Source: JAKVKY01 sp964293585 (GTDB taxonomy: Bacteria > Bacillota > Negativicutes > Acidaminococcales > Acidaminococcaceae). Taken from it: 55,238 bases of DNA. The stretch spans positions 1 through 55,238 of the forward strand of contig CAXYYS010000011.1 of the NCBI GenBank assembly GCA_964293585.1. Direction: 5' to 3'. Below the pieces are notes generated by a model, which was not told where the DNA came from, ran no database searches, and was given only the letters and a program-made list of their open reading frames with translations. Shown in pieces: positions 32,502 through 41,725 of this stretch (position 1 is its first letter; every line of letters starts with the position of its first letter). Both the position numbers and the translations under genes were made by a program.

Positions 32502-33749
32502 ATGACCAAGCTGGAGAAAACTTATCTGATACAAAACATAGGCGTTTTTCTGCTTATCATAGGCTATTTCAGGCTGCCTGTGTCTACCTTCCTGACGGGC
32601 GCCATTTTAGGTTTTGGCGCCTTAATTTATCGCTGGAAGTTTTTGCGGGTTCGGCCGGATATCCTGTCGCTTAAATTGTGGCAGCCATTAGGGCTGATGG
32701 TATTTTTTGCTATCTGTTTATTTTTGTCCTCCATACATGGTACCAATCCGCAGTTAAGTATGGAAGCCGCCCGGAGTCAGGTGCACTGGTGGCGGCCCTG
32801 TCTGTTTTTGCTGGTGCTTTTTAATAACCGGCGCAGTTTTTATCAGGCGGTGTGCGGCGCCTTTACTGTAGGGCTGCTGGTTCTTCTTATAGATGCCAGG
32901 GCCAGTCTGCAGCTGTACCTGGCCCACAAGAGAATGTTTGTGGATGGCGGCTTTATGAACCATAACCTGTTTGCTGCGTTTCTGAATTTAGTGTTACCCT
33001 GGACGGCGGTGGGAATTTGTAAGTATACGCAGCATAAGCTGGTGCGGTGCGCAGGACTGCTGGTTGTGCTGGCGGGTGTGGCGGCGGTGGGTTTAAGCGG
33101 CAGCCGTGGCGGTCTGGTTTCTTTAGCCGTGGCGCTGATCCTGCTGGTCCTTGTCCAAAAAGTAAGCTGGCGTTATCTGGCCGTGGGCGGTCTGGTCTTA
33201 CTTCTCCTGGGCGGTGTCGTGGTCCAAAATGATAAATTAGCCAAACGCTTATTTTATCTGCAAGGGAAAACAGATTCTGTGGCAGCAGCCCAACAACAGG
33301 TACATGCTAAGGAAAGCGGCCGTTTTTATGTGTGGCAGGGCGCCTGGAACATGTTTAAGGATAACCAGCTTTGGGGCGTGGGGTTATATAATTTTAATGC
33401 CAACTATAAAAATAAATATATGCTAAAAGACGCACGGGAACCGGAACTGGAACATGCGCACAATACCATCCTGCAGCGTCTGGCAGAGACGGGGCTGATT
33501 GGCAGTCTGGGCTTTTGGGTACTGCTAATCTATCAACTGGTGTACTTATTTAGAAATCGCAACTGCGGTGAGCATCATTACATAGTTCTGGCCGGGCTGA
33601 TGGCGATGATCGTGGCACTCAGTCACGGCATGGTGGATTACTTTTTTGGCCTGGCACTCTACAACCGCATCTTTTGGATGCAGTGGTCCGTGTGCTATTG
33701 CTGCGGCGCAGCAGGCAAGTTACAGGAACCGGTTAGAAAAGAGGTATAA
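32502..33749 (+). CDS. O-antigen ligase/polymerase family membrane protein (Wzy_C)
   Basis: 415 residues with about ten to eleven hydrophobic segments. The Wzy_C region holds FMNHNLFAAFLNLVLPW near 150, GLSGSRGGLVSLAVAL, a periplasmic loop with ESGRFYVWQGAWNMFKDN and AHNTILQRLAETGLIG near 320; the arginine and histidine positions resemble WaaL. It could be the ligase attaching O antigen to lipid A-core, because a second, different polymerase candidate lies at 50534. Polymerase remains possible. Confidence 0.82.
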   Translation: MTKLEKTYLIQNIGVFLLIIGYFRLPVSTFLTGAILGFGALIYRWKFLRVRPDILSLKLWQPLGLMVFFAICLFLSSIHGTNPQLSMEAARSQVHWWRPCLFLLVLFNNRRSFYQAVCGAFTVGLLVLLIDARASLQLYLAHKRMFVDGGFMNHNLFAAFLNLVLPWTAVGICKYTQHKLVRCAGLLVVLAGVAAVGLSGSRGGLVSLAVALILLVLVQKVSWRYLAVGGLVLLLLGGVVVQNDKLAKRLFYLQGKTDSVAAAQQQVHAKESGRFYVWQGAWNMFKDNQLWGVGLYNFNANYKNKYMLKDAREPELEHAHNTILQRLAETGLIGSLGFWVLLIYQLVYLFRNRNCGEHHYIVLAGLMAMIVALSHGMVDYFFGLALYNRIFWMQWSVCYCCGAAGKLQEPVRKEV

Positions 33750-33751
33750 TC

Positions 33752-34921
33752 ATGGCTACCTTACTTTTGTTATACCTGGGCGCAGAAACTTTAGCCGCCG
33801 GAGCCGGTACGGAAAAAGTTTTGACTAACATGGCCAACGAATTTACGCAACGCGGTTGGCAGGTTTGTCTGGTAACTAATGATGATGAAAAAGCGCAGCC
33901 GTTTTTTACCTTACAGCCGCAGGTGCAATGGTTAAAATTACAGTCCCGGCAGATTAAATTACCCTGGTATGTAAAAACCAGGCGGGAAATAAATAAAACT
34001 TTCAAGCTGGGTGAAAATACTGAGGCCTTATATAGGGCGGCCTTAGTTACAAAAAAATTAGAACTGGCCCTGACCAGGGCCAAAGTTAAACCGGATTTGC
34101 TGGTCACATATGAGCATGAGGCGGTCCTGGTTGCCAATAGATTAGGATTGCAGATACCCAGGATTGCCATGGTTCATAACGCTATCCCGGTCACACTGGG
34201 AGTGATGGATAAATTTCAGCTGGCAGAAGAAGACAGGATGACGGTGCATCAGGTTTTGATGCCCAGTTATGTCGCCAAGGCGCAAGAATATCTGCACGGA
34301 AAAATTGTGTATATCCCGAATACAGTGGCACAGGTCGAAGACCCGCGACGTGTTGATCTGGCAGTGCCTAAAAAGAGATATACGGTCATTGCCGTGGGCA
34401 GATTATCACCGCATCAGAAACAAATGCATCTGCTGCTGCAGGCTTTTGCCTCTCTGGCCGCGACCTATCCGGAGTGGGACTTAAAAATTTATGGCCGGGA
34501 ACGTCATCAGGAAGATTTACGTTTGCTGCAGAACATAATAAGCAGTAACAAGCTGGAAAAGAGGATGTTCCTGTGTGGAGAAACCGACCAGATTACCGAA
34601 AAACTCTTGCAGGCGGATATCTTTGCTATCCCTTCGGCTTACGAAGGCTTTTGTCTGTCCCAGGCAGAAGCCATGGCGCTGGGCTTGCCGGCGGTAGGCT
34701 ATGCCGGAGCGGATTCGGTAAATGAACTTATCGTTAACGGCGAGAATGGCATCTTGTGCCCTGACGGGGCGGCAGCTTTTGCTGCCGGACTGAGTAAACT
34801 AATGAGAGACAGAAAATTACGAATTAAAATGGGCGCCCGGGCGGCAGCAACCATGCAGGCTTATAGGCCCCAAATGGTTTGGGATCAGTGGGAACAACTT
34901 TTCTGGGACTTGCTGAAATAA
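33752..34921 (+). CDS. Family 4 glycosyltransferase
   Basis: 389 residues. GAGTEKVLTNMANEFTQRGW is the acceptor-side glycine loop, VIAVGRLSPHQKQMHLLLQA begins the donor half and IPSAYEGFCLSQAEAMALGLP is the E-x7-E retaining GT4 signature. The next segment, GADSVNELIVNGENGIL, completes it. AAGAGGT precedes the ATG, two bases after the ligase stop. Sugar specificity is unknown. Confidence 0.9.
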   Translation: MATLLLLYLGAETLAAGAGTEKVLTNMANEFTQRGWQVCLVTNDDEKAQPFFTLQPQVQWLKLQSRQIKLPWYVKTRREINKTFKLGENTEALYRAALVTKKLELALTRAKVKPDLLVTYEHEAVLVANRLGLQIPRIAMVHNAIPVTLGVMDKFQLAEEDRMTVHQVLMPSYVAKAQEYLHGKIVYIPNTVAQVEDPRRVDLAVPKKRYTVIAVGRLSPHQKQMHLLLQAFASLAATYPEWDLKIYGRERHQEDLRLLQNIISSNKLEKRMFLCGETDQITEKLLQADIFAIPSAYEGFCLSQAEAMALGLPAVGYAGADSVNELIVNGENGILCPDGAAAFAAGLSKLMRDRKLRIKMGARAAATMQAYRPQMVWDQWEQLFWDLLK

Positions 34922-34934
34922 AGAAGGTTTAGCT

Positions 34935-36410
34935 ATGCATGAGAATGTGATAAAAACAAAATTGCAAATCTGTTTGTCCATAATGGCAGCTGTCGCTGTG
35001 TTCGCCATAGTATGCGTATTTTTTATCGGCGTCCACCCTATAGTGCTCTTTGATATGGATGACTGGCGTTATATCGCTGAATACCGGCGACCGTTCCCTA
35101 TCTGGGGCGGCTGGAATCCTGCCCGTGTTTTTCCGGAGACAGTGATGCCTCTGGCCGGTTATGCGGCGGCGTACCTGGTGAAGCCTCTGGTGGGGGACTA
35201 TGTGCTGGCGATTACCGTGACCAGCGGTGTGATTATGGCGTTAGCCGTCGTTATGTATTACCTGGCCTTTAAGAAGTTTGTCAGCAGCATTTGGCATGTG
35301 GAACCGGTGACGGCCGTCGTGGTCAGCCTGTTTTTTATCCTGGCTCACTTTGGCTTGTTCCGTTCGCAGGATGCCAATAATGTCTATATGTTTTTTGCCC
35401 TGGATCTGACCTGTTATTATTTTTACCTGTTACCCGCCCTGCTCAATGCTTCCCTGGTGTTATATTTTATGGCGGTGCAGGATTTCCCCAAGCGTTTTTA
35501 CAGTTGGAATAATGTGCAGAAAGGCATTGCCATCCTGGGTCTTTATCTGGCGGTTTTTTCTAACTTGTTTGCCAGTGCCATCCTGGTTTTGTTCTGCATG
35601 GTCAAGTTAGGCGAAGTAAGCTTTAAGAAAGGTAAACAACACCAATTTTATGTAACCATCATCCTGATCTGGTTCCTGGCCCTACTGTTTGAAGCTAACG
35701 GCGGCGATGCGGTCAACGTGGGCAAAAATTACAGTTATCTGCATCTACCGGTGGCAGAGGCCCTGGCAGCTTTGGGAACCCTGGCCCGGCAGATAGACTG
35801 GTCTTATGTAGGCCTGATGGTAGTTTCCCTGGTGGGAGCCGCCTGGGTTTATTGCAAAAAGGACAAGAGGGAGCCGGTGGATGAAAATTATCGCCTGCAG
35901 ATGTTGGAGAACAGCAGCAGCATCTTATTAGTTTTTATCTTTTTAACCCTGTTGTGCGCCAAGGCTACGCCGGCTTATGCCGGACGTATCCAAAGCATGT
36001 TTGGCCTGTTCTTTTTTGCCCTGCTCCTGACTTTTAATGCCGGCATGTATTTACTGCGTCAGACAAGCCTGGCAGGTAAAATGTTGCCACTGATTTTTTT
36101 CATGTTTCTCATCATTGGCACGAATAGTTTTTCTCCGTTTAGCGAAAGTAATTTTTATAACCGCTCTCCTTACGAATGCATGGAGGTAAGCAGATATTTT
36201 ATTACGCAGGTGCAACAGGCAGCTCAGGCCGGAAAACATGAGATGGTACTAAAGGTGCCTAAGGGAGCCACGGCGGATAACTGGCCGCATCAACAGGTGC
36301 ATATGGGCGAAAAAGTGGCGCATACCATGCTGGCCCACGGACTGCTTAGCCATCCTATGAAGATTACCATCGCTGTCGATCCAAGTTTAAATAAACAATT
36401 TTACAAATAA
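34935..36410 (+). CDS. Multi-pass membrane protein, possibly GT-C type
   Basis: 491 residues. TM1 (about residues 10-33) is followed by FDMDDWRYIAEYRRPFPIWG, an acidic DxDDW motif on the first extracytoplasmic loop, where GT-C glycosyltransferases keep their catalytic acid. About ten further hydrophobic segments follow, and then a soluble tail of about 90 residues. I do not recognise a specific family; proteins of this kind occur in polysaccharide loci and may add a side-branch sugar from a polyprenyl-phosphate donor. Confidence 0.6.
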   Translation: MHENVIKTKLQICLSIMAAVAVFAIVCVFFIGVHPIVLFDMDDWRYIAEYRRPFPIWGGWNPARVFPETVMPLAGYAAAYLVKPLVGDYVLAITVTSGVIMALAVVMYYLAFKKFVSSIWHVEPVTAVVVSLFFILAHFGLFRSQDANNVYMFFALDLTCYYFYLLPALLNASLVLYFMAVQDFPKRFYSWNNVQKGIAILGLYLAVFSNLFASAILVLFCMVKLGEVSFKKGKQHQFYVTIILIWFLALLFEANGGDAVNVGKNYSYLHLPVAEALAALGTLARQIDWSYVGLMVVSLVGAAWVYCKKDKREPVDENYRLQMLENSSSILLVFIFLTLLCAKATPAYAGRIQSMFGLFFFALLLTFNAGMYLLRQTSLAGKMLPLIFFMFLIIGTNSFSPFSESNFYNRSPYECMEVSRYFITQVQQAAQAGKHEMVLKVPKGATADNWPHQQVHMGEKVAHTMLAHGLLSHPMKITIAVDPSLNKQFYK

Positions 36411-36427
36411 CAGGAGTTAAGTTATTC

Positions 36428-37507
36428 ATGGTGACGAAGGAAGTTTTACAGCAATGCCTGGTACTAAGTGAAGATAATGGCAGGGAATTCCATGCCGGCA
36501 GCAAGGCCAGGAATGATGCCGATCAGATTTTGGCCAGTTTTAATTTCCCAAGGCTGATTAATTATGTCAACGATAATCAGGGAACGGCTGAGGCTAAGAA
36601 AAACCTTGGTTACCATCTACAGCGCCGTCTGGATTTTATCAAAAGTTTTAGAGCTTTGCACGCCTGCCGGAATAAAGTTATCTTTGCCCAGTACCCTGAT
36701 TATAACCAGGGAAGCATTAAAAGCGCGATTACGTCCCTGTTTGCACATAATAAGATGGTTTATCTGGTGCATGATGTAGACCAGTTGCGTGATTTGGGAC
36801 ACAGGACCGGAGAACTGGAAGTACTGAATAAGGCCGTAGTCCTGATTGTGCATAATGCCGCCATGGAAAAAAAGCTCAAAGACAGCGGCGTAACCAAACC
36901 ATATTTTATCAGGCTGCAGTTATTTGATTATCTGACCAGCAAGCCGCAAACAGGTAAACAATGGCAAAAGGCGATAGTTTTTGCCGGTAATTTGGGCAAA
37001 TCTTTATTCTTGCCGGCCTTTATGGCAACATCGTTTCATTACGACTTAAATTTATATGGCAAGGGTTTAACTAAGAGGCAATACCTACCGGCGCAGGTAC
37101 ATTTTTGCGGCAGTTACCCTCCGGAAACATTACCGGGACTGCTTACAGGAGGGTTCGGCCTGGTTTGGGACGGTGACAGCATTACCACCTGCCAGGGTGC
37201 CATGGGAGAATATCTGCGTTATAACAGTCCGCATAAATTTTCTTTATATCTGGCGGCGGGTATACCGGTTATCGTTTGGAAAGAAGCGGCAGTCGCCAGC
37301 CTGGTCAAGAAATATCAAGTAGGTTTTTGTGTAGACAGTCTTGCAGACATAGAAGCATTACTGGCCGCAACGACAGCAGATGACTATGCAAAATTATGTG
37401 CACATGTGCAAGTGCTGCAGGAAAAAGTTATCAGGGGAGCGTATTTAACAGCAGCTACAGAAGCCGCTTTACAATATTTAGAAGAAATGGGGATTGTAAA
37501 ATGTTAG
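36428..37507 (+). CDS. Glycosyltransferase, galactofuranosyltransferase-like
   Basis: 359 residues. VIFAQYPDYNQGSIKSAI, MVYLVHDVDQLRDL and IVHNAAMEKKLKDSGV in the N-terminal half, and GLVWDGDSITTCQGAMGEYL followed by NSPHKFSLYLAAGIPVIVW in the C-terminal half, are typical of the group annotated as beta-1,6-galactofuranosyltransferases in Gram-positive EPS loci. UDP-Galf would need a mutase that is not in the window, so the sugar is open. AGGAG sits 11 bases upstream. It overlaps the next gene by seven bases. Confidence 0.75.
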   Translation: MVTKEVLQQCLVLSEDNGREFHAGSKARNDADQILASFNFPRLINYVNDNQGTAEAKKNLGYHLQRRLDFIKSFRALHACRNKVIFAQYPDYNQGSIKSAITSLFAHNKMVYLVHDVDQLRDLGHRTGELEVLNKAVVLIVHNAAMEKKLKDSGVTKPYFIRLQLFDYLTSKPQTGKQWQKAIVFAGNLGKSLFLPAFMATSFHYDLNLYGKGLTKRQYLPAQVHFCGSYPPETLPGLLTGGFGLVWDGDSITTCQGAMGEYLRYNSPHKFSLYLAAGIPVIVWKEAAVASLVKKYQVGFCVDSLADIEALLAATTADDYAKLCAHVQVLQEKVIRGAYLTAATEAALQYLEEMGIVKC

Positions 37508-38415
37508 CCTGTGTCATCGTCACGTATAATCGTTTTAACAAGCTGCAAAAAGCCCTGGCGGCCTATGCCCAGCAAACAACGCTGCCGGATTTTTTAATCG
37601 TGGTCAACAATAACAGCATGGATGAAACCGCGCAAAATTACCTGGATGCTTGGGAGCAAGAAAAACTGGGCGCTACTAAAAAAGTGGTGCTGGCCTTTGA
37701 AGACAACAGGGGCAGCGCCGGCGGTTTTGTAAGTGGCTGCAAAAAAGCTTTAGCCCTGGGGGCAGAGTGGATCTGGCTGGCGCCGGATGATGCTTACCCG
37801 GAAGCAGATGCCTTGGACCAAGCGCAGAAATTTTTGAATGACGAAAAGCTGCCTGAGAACGTGGTTGCTATCAGCGGTAGCGTGTATGAGAAAGGCAAAC
37901 TTGCCTTGAATCACCGGCAAAGATACCAGGCCAAGCTGTGGAGTTTTAAACATGCACCGGTACCAGAAGCAGAGTATAAACAGGAAAGTTTTGTGGTGCA
38001 GCTGTGTAGCGCCGTGGGACTGATTATTAAAGCGGATGTTTTAGAAGACCTGGGCCATGTAGAGCCGGCATATTTTATTTACGCTACAGATTTGGGTTAC
38101 AGCTATAAACTTTCTCAGCAGGGCCAGATAATATGCCTGCCGGAACTAAAAGTGCAGCATGATCCGGATGAGATGGCGATTACTGAAACTACAGCTGTAG
38201 ACTGGCGCTACTATTACCAGGTACGCAACTATTTTTATTTCCTCAAAACTTTTTTCCCGGTGGCCTACCGTCTGGAATGGAACCAAACACATAGTAAGAC
38301 CCGGCTAAAGATGATGGCCGGGCGGGATATCCAAAAAAACAGCGTGCTACTAAAGGCACTGGAAGATGCCCGTCTGGACAGGATGGGATTGTGCAAGACA
38401 TATAGGCCGAGATAA
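37501..38415 (+). CDS. Family 2 glycosyltransferase, rhamnosyl/galactofuranosyl type
   Basis: 304 residues. LACVIVTYNRFNKLQKALAA, LIVVNNNSMDETA, DNRGSAGGFVSGCKKALA and LAPDDAYPEADAL form the donor site of the GlfT/WbbL-like GT2 branch (the N-x-GSAGGF motif). A later YIYATDLGYSYKLSQQG holds the acceptor base region. ATG 37501 is used because the homology begins there; upstream codons overlap the previous gene in another frame. A rhamnosyl or galactofuranosyl role fits the rhamnose genes that follow. Confidence 0.85.
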   Translation: MLACVIVTYNRFNKLQKALAAYAQQTTLPDFLIVVNNNSMDETAQNYLDAWEQEKLGATKKVVLAFEDNRGSAGGFVSGCKKALALGAEWIWLAPDDAYPEADALDQAQKFLNDEKLPENVVAISGSVYEKGKLALNHRQRYQAKLWSFKHAPVPEAEYKQESFVVQLCSAVGLIIKADVLEDLGHVEPAYFIYATDLGYSYKLSQQGQIICLPELKVQHDPDEMAITETTAVDWRYYYQVRNYFYFLKTFFPVAYRLEWNQTHSKTRLKMMAGRDIQKNSVLLKALEDARLDRMGLCKTYRPR

Positions 38416-38491
38416 AACGCATATATATTAAGACATAAAACTTATTTTTCAGACAAAAGCCTAGTTATACGCTGTTATGTTCCAAAACTTA

Positions 38492-38520
38492 CAGACAACT
38501 GTTTATAGATGTGGTATAAT
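38492..38520 (+). promoter_or_regulatory. Promoter of the rhamnose genes
   Basis: CAGACA (38492-38497), 17 bases, TATAAT (38515-38520), with TGG in front of the -10 (extended -10). The leader to rfbC is about 25 bases. Confidence 0.6.
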
Positions 38521-38551
38521 TAATAAATAATAATTGTTAGGAAGTGGCACA

Positions 38552-39103
38552 ATGAAAGTTACTAAGACCAAACTGGACGGCGTCGTCATCCTGGAGCCGG
38601 AGGTTTTTGGCGATAAACGGGGCTTTTTCATGGAGAGCTGGAACAAGCGCAAGATGGAAGAGGCAGGTCTGCATTATGATTTTGTGCAGGACAATCATTC
38701 TTCCAGCACGATCAAGGGCACACTGCGGGGTATCCATTTCCAAAATGGCGAATGGTGCCAGGCCAAACTGGTACGAGTAACCCGGGGTGCGGTGCTGGAT
38801 GTAGCCGTGGATTTACGTAAAAAGAGTCCGACCTACAAACAATGGGTAGGCGTGGAACTGAGCGAAGAGAATAAAAAACAACTACTGATTCCTCGTGGTT
38901 TTGGTCATGGTTTTGTGACTTTAACCGACCATGTGGAATTTATGTACAAAGCTGATAACTACTATGCTCCCCAGGCTGACGGCGGTATCCGCTGGAACGA
39001 TCCGGAGATTGGCGTTAAATGGGGTGTGGACAAGCCCATTCTTTCCGGCAAGGATGAGAAAAATCCGTTCTTAAAAGAAATCGAGGACAAGCTGGATTTT
39101 TAA
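38552..39103 (+). CDS. rfbC: dTDP-4-dehydrorhamnose 3,5-epimerase
   Basis: 183 residues, RmlC cupin. KRGFFMESWNKRKM, QDNHSSSTIKGTLRGIHFQ with catalytic His62, VRVTRGAVLDVAVDLRKKSP and IPRGFGHGFVTL are present in order. It carries out the third step of dTDP-L-rhamnose synthesis. ATG 38552 follows TTAGGAAG by seven to eight bases; an in-frame TTG 38534 would lie before that site. It is separated from rfbA by 48 bases. Confidence 0.96.
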   Translation: MKVTKTKLDGVVILEPEVFGDKRGFFMESWNKRKMEEAGLHYDFVQDNHSSSTIKGTLRGIHFQNGEWCQAKLVRVTRGAVLDVAVDLRKKSPTYKQWVGVELSEENKKQLLIPRGFGHGFVTLTDHVEFMYKADNYYAPQADGGIRWNDPEIGVKWGVDKPILSGKDEKNPFLKEIEDKLDF

Positions 39104-39151
39104 GAATATAAGTAAGCTAATTTTTAATGAGAGCGAAGGAGCTTCCTACAT

Positions 39152-40033
39152 ATGAAGGGTATCGTCCTGGCAGGTGGCAGCGGTACGCGTTTATACCCGC
39201 TGACCATGGTGACGTCTAAACAACTTTTGCCTATTTACGACAAACCGATGATTTATTATCCTTTGTCCACGCTGATGTTAGCGGGGATCAGGGATATTTT
39301 GATTATTTCTACGCCTACGGATCTGCCCAACTTTGAGCGTCTGCTAGGCGATGGGTCCCGGTACGGCCTGCATTTAAGTTACAAGGTGCAACCTTCACCG
39401 GATGGACTGGCCCAGGCCTTTATCCTGGGTGAAGAATTTATCAACGGGGATTGCTGTGCCATGGTGTTAGGCGATAACATCTTTTATGGCGCCGGACTGA
39501 CCAAACATTTACAAGCGGCGGTAGCCAATAAGCGAGGAGCCACGGTTTTTGGTTATTATGTGGATGATCCTGAACGTTTTGGCATAGTGGAGTTCGATGA
39601 AACAGGTAAAGCCATTAGTATTGAAGAAAAGCCAGATAAGCCCAAATCCAACTATGCTGTTACGGGTTTGTATTTTTACGACGCTAAGGTGTGCGAGTAT
39701 GCTAACGCTCTGAAACCTTCGGCCCGGGGTGAGCTGGAAATTACGGATTTAAACCGTATCTATCTGGAACAAGAGAAATTAAACGTAGTCACTTTAGGTC
39801 GTGGATATGCATGGTTGGATACAGGCACAGTAGAAAGCCTGCATGATGCGGCTGAGTTTGTGAAAGCGGTAGAGATGCGAGCCGGCATCCAGATTGCCGC
39901 TTTGGAAGAAATAGCTTATAACAACGGTTGGATAGATAAAAAAGAATTAGAAAAGAGCGCTAAAGCTTACGGCAGGGCGCCTTACGGCCAATACTTGAAG
40001 AAAGTGGCAGCGGGTAAGATATTGAAAGAATAG
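39152..40033 (+). CDS. rfbA: Glucose-1-phosphate thymidylyltransferase
   Basis: 293 residues, RmlA. LAGGSGTRLYPLT (6-18) binds dTTP; KQLLPIYDKPMIYYPLSTLM, LGDNIFYG and EEKPDKPKSNYAVTGLYFYD follow. It makes dTDP-glucose, the first step to dTDP-rhamnose. The partner genes rfbB and rfbD come only after an inserted regulator gene and its repeats. Confidence 0.96.
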   Translation: MKGIVLAGGSGTRLYPLTMVTSKQLLPIYDKPMIYYPLSTLMLAGIRDILIISTPTDLPNFERLLGDGSRYGLHLSYKVQPSPDGLAQAFILGEEFINGDCCAMVLGDNIFYGAGLTKHLQAAVANKRGATVFGYYVDDPERFGIVEFDETGKAISIEEKPDKPKSNYAVTGLYFYDAKVCEYANALKPSARGELEITDLNRIYLEQEKLNVVTLGRGYAWLDTGTVESLHDAAEFVKAVEMRAGIQIAALEEIAYNNGWIDKKELEKSAKAYGRAPYGQYLKKVAAGKILKE

Positions 40034-40087
40034 AGATATTAATAGTTGTTATCTTGTAATAACAGAGAAAGTGCTATTATTGGGTAA

Positions 40088-40212
40088 AAGACTACATAAA
40101 TTGTGTAGTCTTCTCTGGAGAAAGCTACATGAATTGTGTAGTCTTCTCTGGAGAAGACTACAGCAAAGGTGTAGTTTTCTAGGGAAAGCTACACGAATTA
40201 TGTAGTCTTTGG
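40088..40212. repeat. 33-bp tandem array of four palindromic units
   Basis: Each unit holds a dyad of the form CTACA-N6/7-TGTAG; CTACA occurs at 40092, 40125, 40158 and 40190 (spacing 33, 33, 32). Linkers are TCTTCTCTGGAGAA-like. The first unit AAGACTACataaattgTGTAGTCTT (in two arms, 40088-40095 and 40104-40112) is perfect; later units have drifted. Regular three-turn spacing right upstream of a regulator-like gene suggests an operator array, possibly for that gene's own product. Confidence 0.75.
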
Positions 40213-40236
40213 AAAACCTTTATAAATATAAAATTG

Positions 40237-40253
40237 TGGTATAACCGATCGGT
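40237..40253 (+). promoter_or_regulatory. Extended -10 overlapping a perfect palindrome
   Basis: TGGTATAAC (40237-40245) resembles an extended -10, and the perfect dyad ACCGATCGGT (40244-40253) overlaps its end. No good -35 is seen, which would suit activator dependence. It lies between the 33-bp array and the AlbA_2 gene. Confidence 0.45.
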
Positions 40254-40284
40254 AAGGTCATATTTGTAAAATGGAGGAGTGTCT

Positions 40285-40575
40285 GTGTCCATTGATAGAT
40301 ATTTAACCATAGAAGGTACACATATTGATTTTAAGGAATCACTGGAATTAGAAAAGCCCAAAAGCTGGTTAAAATCAGTGTCTGCTTTTGCTAATACTGA
40401 TGGTGGGTTTGTGATTTTTGGTATTTCTGGCAAAACAAAGGAAAAGATAGGTTTGAAGGATGCTGAAAGCGCAGGGACTAAAATCAGTGAGCTTATTAAT
40501 GCTAAAATTCAACCTGTAGCTCAGTATACTTTGGAATGCGAAGAAGAAAGTGGCAAAAAAATTTATTGTTGTTAA
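40285..40575 (+). pseudogene. AlbA_2/Schlafen-like regulator, N-terminal part before a frameshift
   Basis: GTG 40285 follows GGAGGA (40273-40278) by six bases. The reading frame encodes the AlbA_2 (divergent AAA-4, Schlafen-like) domain: THIDFKESLELEKPKSWLKS, SAFANTDGGFVIFGI and TKISELINAKIQP. It runs into TAA at 40573 just after a run of seven A (40555-40561). With six A the frame would continue as GKKFIVVNIEKG into the next part, which is exactly the family sequence. So one gene is split by a one-base insertion. A sequencing error, phase variation or decay are all possible. Confidence 0.75.
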
Positions 40576-41725
40576 TATAGAAAAAGGATTAACTACACCT
40601 TATTATTATGTAAACGAAGGGACAAGGACTGCTTATGTAAGAAAAGGTGACCAATCTATAATAGCGCCGGTACACGAATTGAATAACATGATTTTAAGCG
40701 GAAGCAGCAAAACATTCGATGCTTTGCAAAGCCAATTTTTTATAACTAAAGGAAGTTTTACGCTGTTTGAAGCCAATTGTGAAATAGAAGATGGTGAAGT
40801 TATTGATAGAAATAAAAATTTAATATCTTTTGGATTGGCATTGCCTAATGGGTATTTAACGAATGCTGGCGCCTTATTGGCGGATAAAGGATTATTACGG
40901 CAGTCACGTGTATTTTGTACAAGGTGGAAGGGATTAACCAAGGGTAGTGTTGAGCAGGATGCACTTGATGATAAAGAGTATGCGGGTAGCCTGATTAGTT
41001 TGTTACAAAATGCTGTGATGTTTATAACTAATAATTCTCATAAGGGGTGGACCATAAAAGGTCTTAGGCGTGAAGAAATAGAGGAATATCCTGTTGCGGC
41101 AGTTAGGGAAGCTGTAGTTAATGCTCTGATTCACAGAGATTACCAAATTCTAGGATCAGAAGTGCATATTGATATGTATGATGATAGGTTGGAAGTATAT
41201 TCGCCAGGAGGGATGGTTAATGGCTGGCGTATACAAGATATGAATTTATCACATGTGCCATCTATGCGGAGGAATCCTGTAATATCAGATGTTTTTGGAA
41301 GACTACATTTGATGGACCGCAAGGGGAGCGGCATTGGTAGAATTTTGACGGCTTATAAAAGTGAGACGAAAAAACCTGCTTTTTATTCAGAAGCCAGTTC
41401 TTTTTTCGTAACTTTACCTAAGGTAGATATTACAAAAATTAATACAACAAGAACTGTAACCGGTAATGAATCGGAAGCAAAGGAGCAGTTTGTGCAATAC
41501 GCTCAAGAAACACTACATAAAGTTGCGCGAAGTAAAATGATTATCAACACAATAAATATGTTTAATATATACGGATTAGATATTGCTTGGACAAGACAGG
41601 ATTTAGAGGAAGTTTACAAAGTAAAGACTAATCGGGCAGCACAGATATTAACAATTTTGAAAAAAATGGAACTTGTTGACCGGGTGAAACGTGGTACATA
41701 TAGATTTAAAATTAAAAATAAGTAA
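40550..41725 (+). pseudogene. AlbA_2/Schlafen-like regulator, C-terminal part after the frameshift
   Basis: Continuation of the split gene, from KFIVVNIEKGL onwards; no ribosome binding site supports independent translation of the nominal GTG 40550. It contains the end of the AlbA_2 domain (TPYYYVNEGTRTAYVRKGDQ), then an ATPase-C-like domain with YPVAAVREAVVNALIHRDYQ, EVYSPGGMVNGW and MDRKGSGIGRIL, and a C-terminal winged-helix segment (TRQDLEEVYKVKTNRAAQIL). Such proteins are annotated as ATP-dependent DNA helicase/transcriptional regulators. The gene separates rfbA from rfbB. Confidence 0.75.

Noticed and set aside
40088..40212. Array considered as a CRISPR
   Set aside because: The linkers are as similar as the dyads, so there are no unique spacers; only four units with a 33-bp period; no cas genes.
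40550..40580. Programmed frameshift at A7 in the AlbA_2 gene
   Set aside because: Joining the frames needs a +1 (or -2) shift, not the -1 shift usual at A-AAA-AAA; no stimulator is evident. An indel or reversible slippage tract is simpler.
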